Part shown: piece after piece, positions 61,308-64,000 of the stretch
Position numbering within the stretch: position 1 is the stretch's first letter
How the letters are laid out: every line of letters starts with the position of its first letter
NCBI RefSeq assembly: GCF_028283785.1
Contig: NZ_JAPWKB010000008.1
Location: 272,788 to 336,787, forward strand
Direction of reading: 5' to 3'
Length of the DNA: 64,000 nt
From: Paraburkholderia sp.
Lineage (GTDB): Bacteria; Pseudomonadota; Gammaproteobacteria; Burkholderiales; Burkholderiaceae
Notes under the pieces: model-generated
The model's database searches: none
What the model was told of the DNA's origin: nothing
The model's input: the letters and a program-made list of their open reading frames with translations, nothing else
Position numbers and translations under genes: made by a program

Positions 61308-61337
61308 ATGAAGGTAACCTTAACAGGTAGCCTTCAT
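61308..61337 (+). promoter_or_regulatory. MarR operator dyad
   Basis: Two 13-bp arms, ATGAAGGTAACCT (61308-61320) and AGGTAGCCTTCAT (61325-61337), are inverted with 11 of 13 matching, around TAAC. It lies 16 bp before the marR start, downstream of a possible -35 TTGACG (61291-61296), a place where MarR binding would block its own operon. Confidence 0.7.
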
Positions 61338-61353
61338 AATTGACCGATCCGCA

Positions 61354-61827
61354 ATGACCGCATCGCAGCATGACGATCTGAACGACACCGCCGATCCCGA
61401 CGTCGCACGGGCGCTGGTCACGGCGGGCGAATTGCGCGTCGTACTCGGCCAATTGAAGCGCCGTTTGCGCGACGAAGCGCATCTCGGCGACCTGACCTGG
61501 ACGCAGATGCGCGTGATCCTGCGTCTCGAACGCGACGGCCCGGCCACTGTCACCACGCTTGCGCGCGGCGAAGGCATGCGGCCGCAATCGATGGGCGAAA
61601 CGGTGTCGGTGCTGAAGACGGCCGGGTTCGTCGCCGGTTCGCCCGACCCGAACGACGGACGGCAAACCGTGCTGTCGCTGACGCCGTCGTGCGTGAAAAC
61701 CATCAAGGCGGGCCGTGCCGCGCGCGAAGACTGGCTCTTCAGCGCAATCCGCACCAAGCTTGCGCCTGCGGAGCAGAAGAAACTCGCCCAAACTGTCGAG
61801 CTGCTGAAACGGCTCGTCGATTCCTGA
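61354..61827 (+). CDS. MarR-family transcriptional regulator
   Basis: A 157-residue MarR protein with winged HTH (~45-115: LTWTQMRVILRLERDGPATV, GEGMRPQSMGETVSVLKTAG, the wing SPDPNDGRQTVLSLT) and terminal dimerisation helices. The operator dyad just upstream supports autorepression. It is followed on the same strand by an isochorismatase-like gene (141 bp) and an MFS gene, a set typical of MarR-controlled efflux or detoxification operons. Ligand unknown. Confidence 0.9.
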   Translation: MTASQHDDLNDTADPDVARALVTAGELRVVLGQLKRRLRDEAHLGDLTWTQMRVILRLERDGPATVTTLARGEGMRPQSMGETVSVLKTAGFVAGSPDPNDGRQTVLSLTPSCVKTIKAGRAAREDWLFSAIRTKLAPAEQKKLAQTVELLKRLVDS

Positions 61828-61968
61828 CCGTGACGGTGCCTGAACGCCACCGGCGTCCGGTCATCGTCTCCCCACTCTCAGGCGCGGCGCTCCGTGGCGG
61901 CCGCCCGGTTCAAACCGGGCCGGGCGCAACGGCAGGCCGCGCCACTTCAACCGCTCAAGGAGCACACC

Positions 61969-62535
61969 ATGCCCATCACCACACTCGACGCTAAAACCGC
62001 ATTGATCGTCATCGATCTGCAAAACGGCATCCTCGCGTATCCGACCGCGCATCCGGTGGCCGACGTCGTCAAGCACAGCGCCGCGCTGGCGCAGGCATTC
62101 CGCGCGAAAAACCTGCCGGTCGTGCTGGTCAACGTGACGGCCGGCGCGCCGGGTCGCAGCGATCAGTCGACGACCGGCGGCGGCCGTTTCCCGGAAGGCT
62201 TTGCGGAGATCACGGCGGACATGAACCAGCAAGCGTCCGATCACGTCGTCACGAAAGAAACCTGGGGCGCGTTCACCCGCACCGACCTCGACGCGTATCT
62301 GAAGCAGCACGGTGTCACGCAAGTCGTGGTGACGGGCGTTGCAACCAGCATCGGCGTCGAATCGACGGCGCGCCAGGCGCATGAACTCGGCTACAACGTG
62401 ACGCTCGCCGTCGATGCAATGACCGATATGAACGCCGACGCACACGCGAACAGCGTCACGCGGATCTTCCCGCGCCTCGGCGAAACCGGCACGACGCAGC
62501 AGATCATCGACCAGCTCGGTCAAGCGCGTTCGTGA
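61969..62535 (+). CDS. Isochorismatase-like hydrolase lacking the catalytic Cys
   Basis: A 188-residue protein of the isochorismatase/cysteine-hydrolase fold: LIVIDLQNGIL with Asp16, KETWGAF with Lys96, and TGVATSIGVEST near 122. In catalytic members this last motif is TG-x2-T-x2-CV, so Gly129 stands where the nucleophilic Cys should be. Asp and Lys remain. It may be a non-thiol hydrolase, as in true isochorismatases, or have another role. A strong AAGGAG site precedes the ATG at 61969. Second gene in the marR operon. Confidence 0.85.
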   Translation: MPITTLDAKTALIVIDLQNGILAYPTAHPVADVVKHSAALAQAFRAKNLPVVLVNVTAGAPGRSDQSTTGGGRFPEGFAEITADMNQQASDHVVTKETWGAFTRTDLDAYLKQHGVTQVVVTGVATSIGVESTARQAHELGYNVTLAVDAMTDMNADAHANSVTRIFPRLGETGTTQQIIDQLGQARS

Positions 62536-62599
62536 TCGCGCGCGCGGCCCGCGTGGCCGGTATCGTCGTGATTGCGCGGATCGACGCGGAGGCGCGTCG

Positions 62600-63880
62600 A
62601 TGAAAGGCACGTTCCGTTCGCTGCGCAACTTCAACTACCGGATCTGGGCGGGCGGCGCGCTGGTGTCGAATGTCGGCACGTGGATGCAGCGCACCGCGCA
62701 GGACTGGATCGTTCTCACGTCGCTGACCGATCACAATGCGACCGCCGTGGGTATCGTGATGGCCTTGCAGTTCGGGCCGCAAATGCTGCTGTTGCCGCTG
62801 ACCGGTTTCGCCGCCGATCACCTCGACCGCCGCAAACTGCTGCTCGCCACCCAATCGACGATGGGCGCGCTCGCGCTCGGTCTCGGCGTGCTGACGTTGG
62901 GCGGCTGGGTGCAGTTGTGGCACGTCTATACGTTCGCCGGTCTGCTCGGCTGCGCGGCGGCATTCGATTCCCCCGCGCGACAAACCTTCGTGTCCGAACT
63001 GGTCGGCGAGGCGGATCTGTCCAATGCGGTCGCGCTCAATTCGACCTCGTTCAACGCCGCGCGGATGATCGGTCCGGCGGTCGCGGGCGGCCTGATTTCG
63101 GCGGTCGGCACGGGTTGGGTATTCGTGATCAACGCGGCGTCGTATGTCGCGGTAATCGTCTCGCTGCGCCTGCTTCGCACGGACGAACTGCATCTGAAAC
63201 TGCGGGCGCGGCCGGCGCGCGGCAGTCTGCTCGAAGGCTTCCGCTATGTGTGGAAGCGGCCCGATCTGAAAGCGGTCCTGCTGATGCTGTTTCTGATCGG
63301 CACCTTCGGCCTCAATTTTCCAATCTATATCTCGACGATGTCGGTCAGCGTGTTTCACGCCGGCGCGGGTCAGTACGGCTTGCTGTCGTCGATCATGGCG
63401 ATCGGCTCGGTGACGGGCGCGCTGCTCGCGGCGGGGCGCGCCAGACCGCGGATGTCGCTGCTGCTGGCGGGCGCGGCGACGTTCGGGATCGGCTGCGGCG
63501 CGGCGGCGCTGATGCCCGGCTATCTGTCGTTCGGCGCGATGCTGGTGATCATCGGGATATCGGCGCAGACCTTCACGACCTCGACCAACAGCATCGTTCA
63601 ACTGTCGACGGAACCGGCCATGCGCGGCCGCGTGGTGGCGATCCTGCTGGCCATCGCGCTCGGCGGCACGCCGCTCGGCGCACCGGTGGTGGGCTGGATC
63701 GCGGACCGGTTCGGGCCGCGCTGGGCGCTGGGTGTCGGCGCGGCGTCGGGCGTGGCGGCGGCACTGGTCGGCATCCACTATCTGCGCACCTACCGCAATC
63801 TGCGCGTGTGGATCGAAGATCGTCGCGTGCGGATCAGCGTCGATCGTCCGGACGAAAAAAACGCGGCCGAAGCCGCGTGA
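62600..63880 (+). CDS. MFS transporter (enterobactin-exporter-like)
   Basis: A 426-residue MFS permease. MKGTFRSLRNFNYRIWAGGA and SNVGTWMQRTAQDWIV are typical of the DHA3/EntS-like subgroup, followed by 11-12 membrane segments and the loop FAADHLDRRKLLLATQSTMG with the DRR motif. A short basic cytoplasmic tail follows. It probably exports a drug or metabolite. It is 64 bp after the isochorismatase-like gene, so co-transcribed under MarR. The C-terminal codons form a 7-bp hairpin (63861-63878) without a T run. Confidence 0.9.
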   Translation: MKGTFRSLRNFNYRIWAGGALVSNVGTWMQRTAQDWIVLTSLTDHNATAVGIVMALQFGPQMLLLPLTGFAADHLDRRKLLLATQSTMGALALGLGVLTLGGWVQLWHVYTFAGLLGCAAAFDSPARQTFVSELVGEADLSNAVALNSTSFNAARMIGPAVAGGLISAVGTGWVFVINAASYVAVIVSLRLLRTDELHLKLRARPARGSLLEGFRYVWKRPDLKAVLLMLFLIGTFGLNFPIYISTMSVSVFHAGAGQYGLLSSIMAIGSVTGALLAAGRARPRMSLLLAGAATFGIGCGAAALMPGYLSFGAMLVIIGISAQTFTTSTNSIVQLSTEPAMRGRVVAILLAIALGGTPLGAPVVGWIADRFGPRWALGVGAASGVAAALVGIHYLRTYRNLRVWIEDRRVRISVDRPDEKNAAEAA

Positions 63881-64000
63881 AGCGTGGATACCCGCTGTCT
63901 ACACGGATAAGGTAAAGCCATCCCGACCATACTTCACAATCCGCAGTCCATTAATCGCGGAAAGTGAAATTGATTATTTAATATTGCGCATCTATTCCTA

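Noticed and set aside
62504..63778. 424-codon antisense frame under the MFS gene
   Set aside because: Low-complexity Arg/Gln/Asp-rich product typical of a GC shadow; the MFS frame is unambiguous.
1..64000. CRISPR array, tRNA, rRNA, prophage, replication origin
   Set aside because: No regularly spaced repeats with spacers, no cloverleaf or rRNA-like stretches, no integrase with attachment sites and no phage structural genes were recognised.

Overview
The window reads as high-GC betaproteobacterial DNA, most like Burkholderiaceae (Paraburkholderia or Caballeronia type). This rests on codon usage, the many LysR, AraC, MocR, MerR and MarR regulators with adjacent catabolic genes, a beta-alanine catabolic pair, and transposase remnants of the kind common in that family. 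I saw no rRNA, tRNA or CRISPR array. All functional calls come from reading the sequence; no search was run.

Region by region. (1) 1-2841: a minus-strand set (secreted alpha/beta hydrolase, secreted ABM monooxygenase-like protein, start of a periplasmic binding protein) divergent from a LysR gene. (2) 3059-8651: a minus-strand operon of amino-acid permease, hybrid FAD/NAD/2Fe-2S reductase, M24 metallopeptidase and class I glutamine amidotransferase, divergent from a MocR/GntR-aminotransferase regulator, with repeated TGGTCCA motifs in the shared intergenic region. (3) 8.7-12.7 kb: a graveyard of an amidase relic, IS3 transposase relic, TSUP/LysR chimeric relic and a membrane-protein gene with an internal stop, around a methyltransferase-like gene and a QorB-like quinone reductase. 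(4) 13.0-17.8 kb: AhpD-like protein, crotonase, peroxiredoxin-like protein and SDR, then a LysR gene and a GST. (5) 18.1-24.1 kb: PH-domain membrane protein, MerR/SDR divergent pair with a clear MerR-type operator, Lrp regulator facing a truncated proline dehydrogenase, a DUF900 lipoprotein hydrolase and broken GNAT and AraC genes. (6) 24.3-31.2 kb: secreted beta-propeller protein, LysE exporter, RIO kinase, aldehyde dehydrogenase plus AraC, then a truncated epimerase. (7) 31.5-34.5 kb: IS1182-type relic, a hipBA toxin-antitoxin operon preceded by five operators exactly 26 bp apart, and an AraC relic. (8) 34.6-42.9 kb: PoxB-like TPP enzyme, HAD phosphatase, GST, a small membrane cluster with a 24-residue peptide, YdeP-like molybdoenzyme and an RsbQ-like hydrolase.

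From about 43 kb to the end the sequence is compact, intact and higher in GC. It holds a bauA/bauC beta-alanine pathway; a lone protein with a long leader; an FKBP; a TPR/glycosyltransferase-like protein; a HAD protein; a LacI-controlled GH42 beta-galactosidase with a complete CUT1-type sugar ABC transporter; an ECF sigma/anti-sigma pair divergent from a putatively exported metallophosphoesterase and a cupredoxin; and a MarR / isochorismatase-like / MFS operon.

The parts most worth pursuing are the MocR-linked operon (a coherent but unassigned catabolic route with a reductase lacking its oxygenase), the phased HipB operator array, the ECF/cupredoxin/phosphoesterase module, and the 24-residue membrane peptide.
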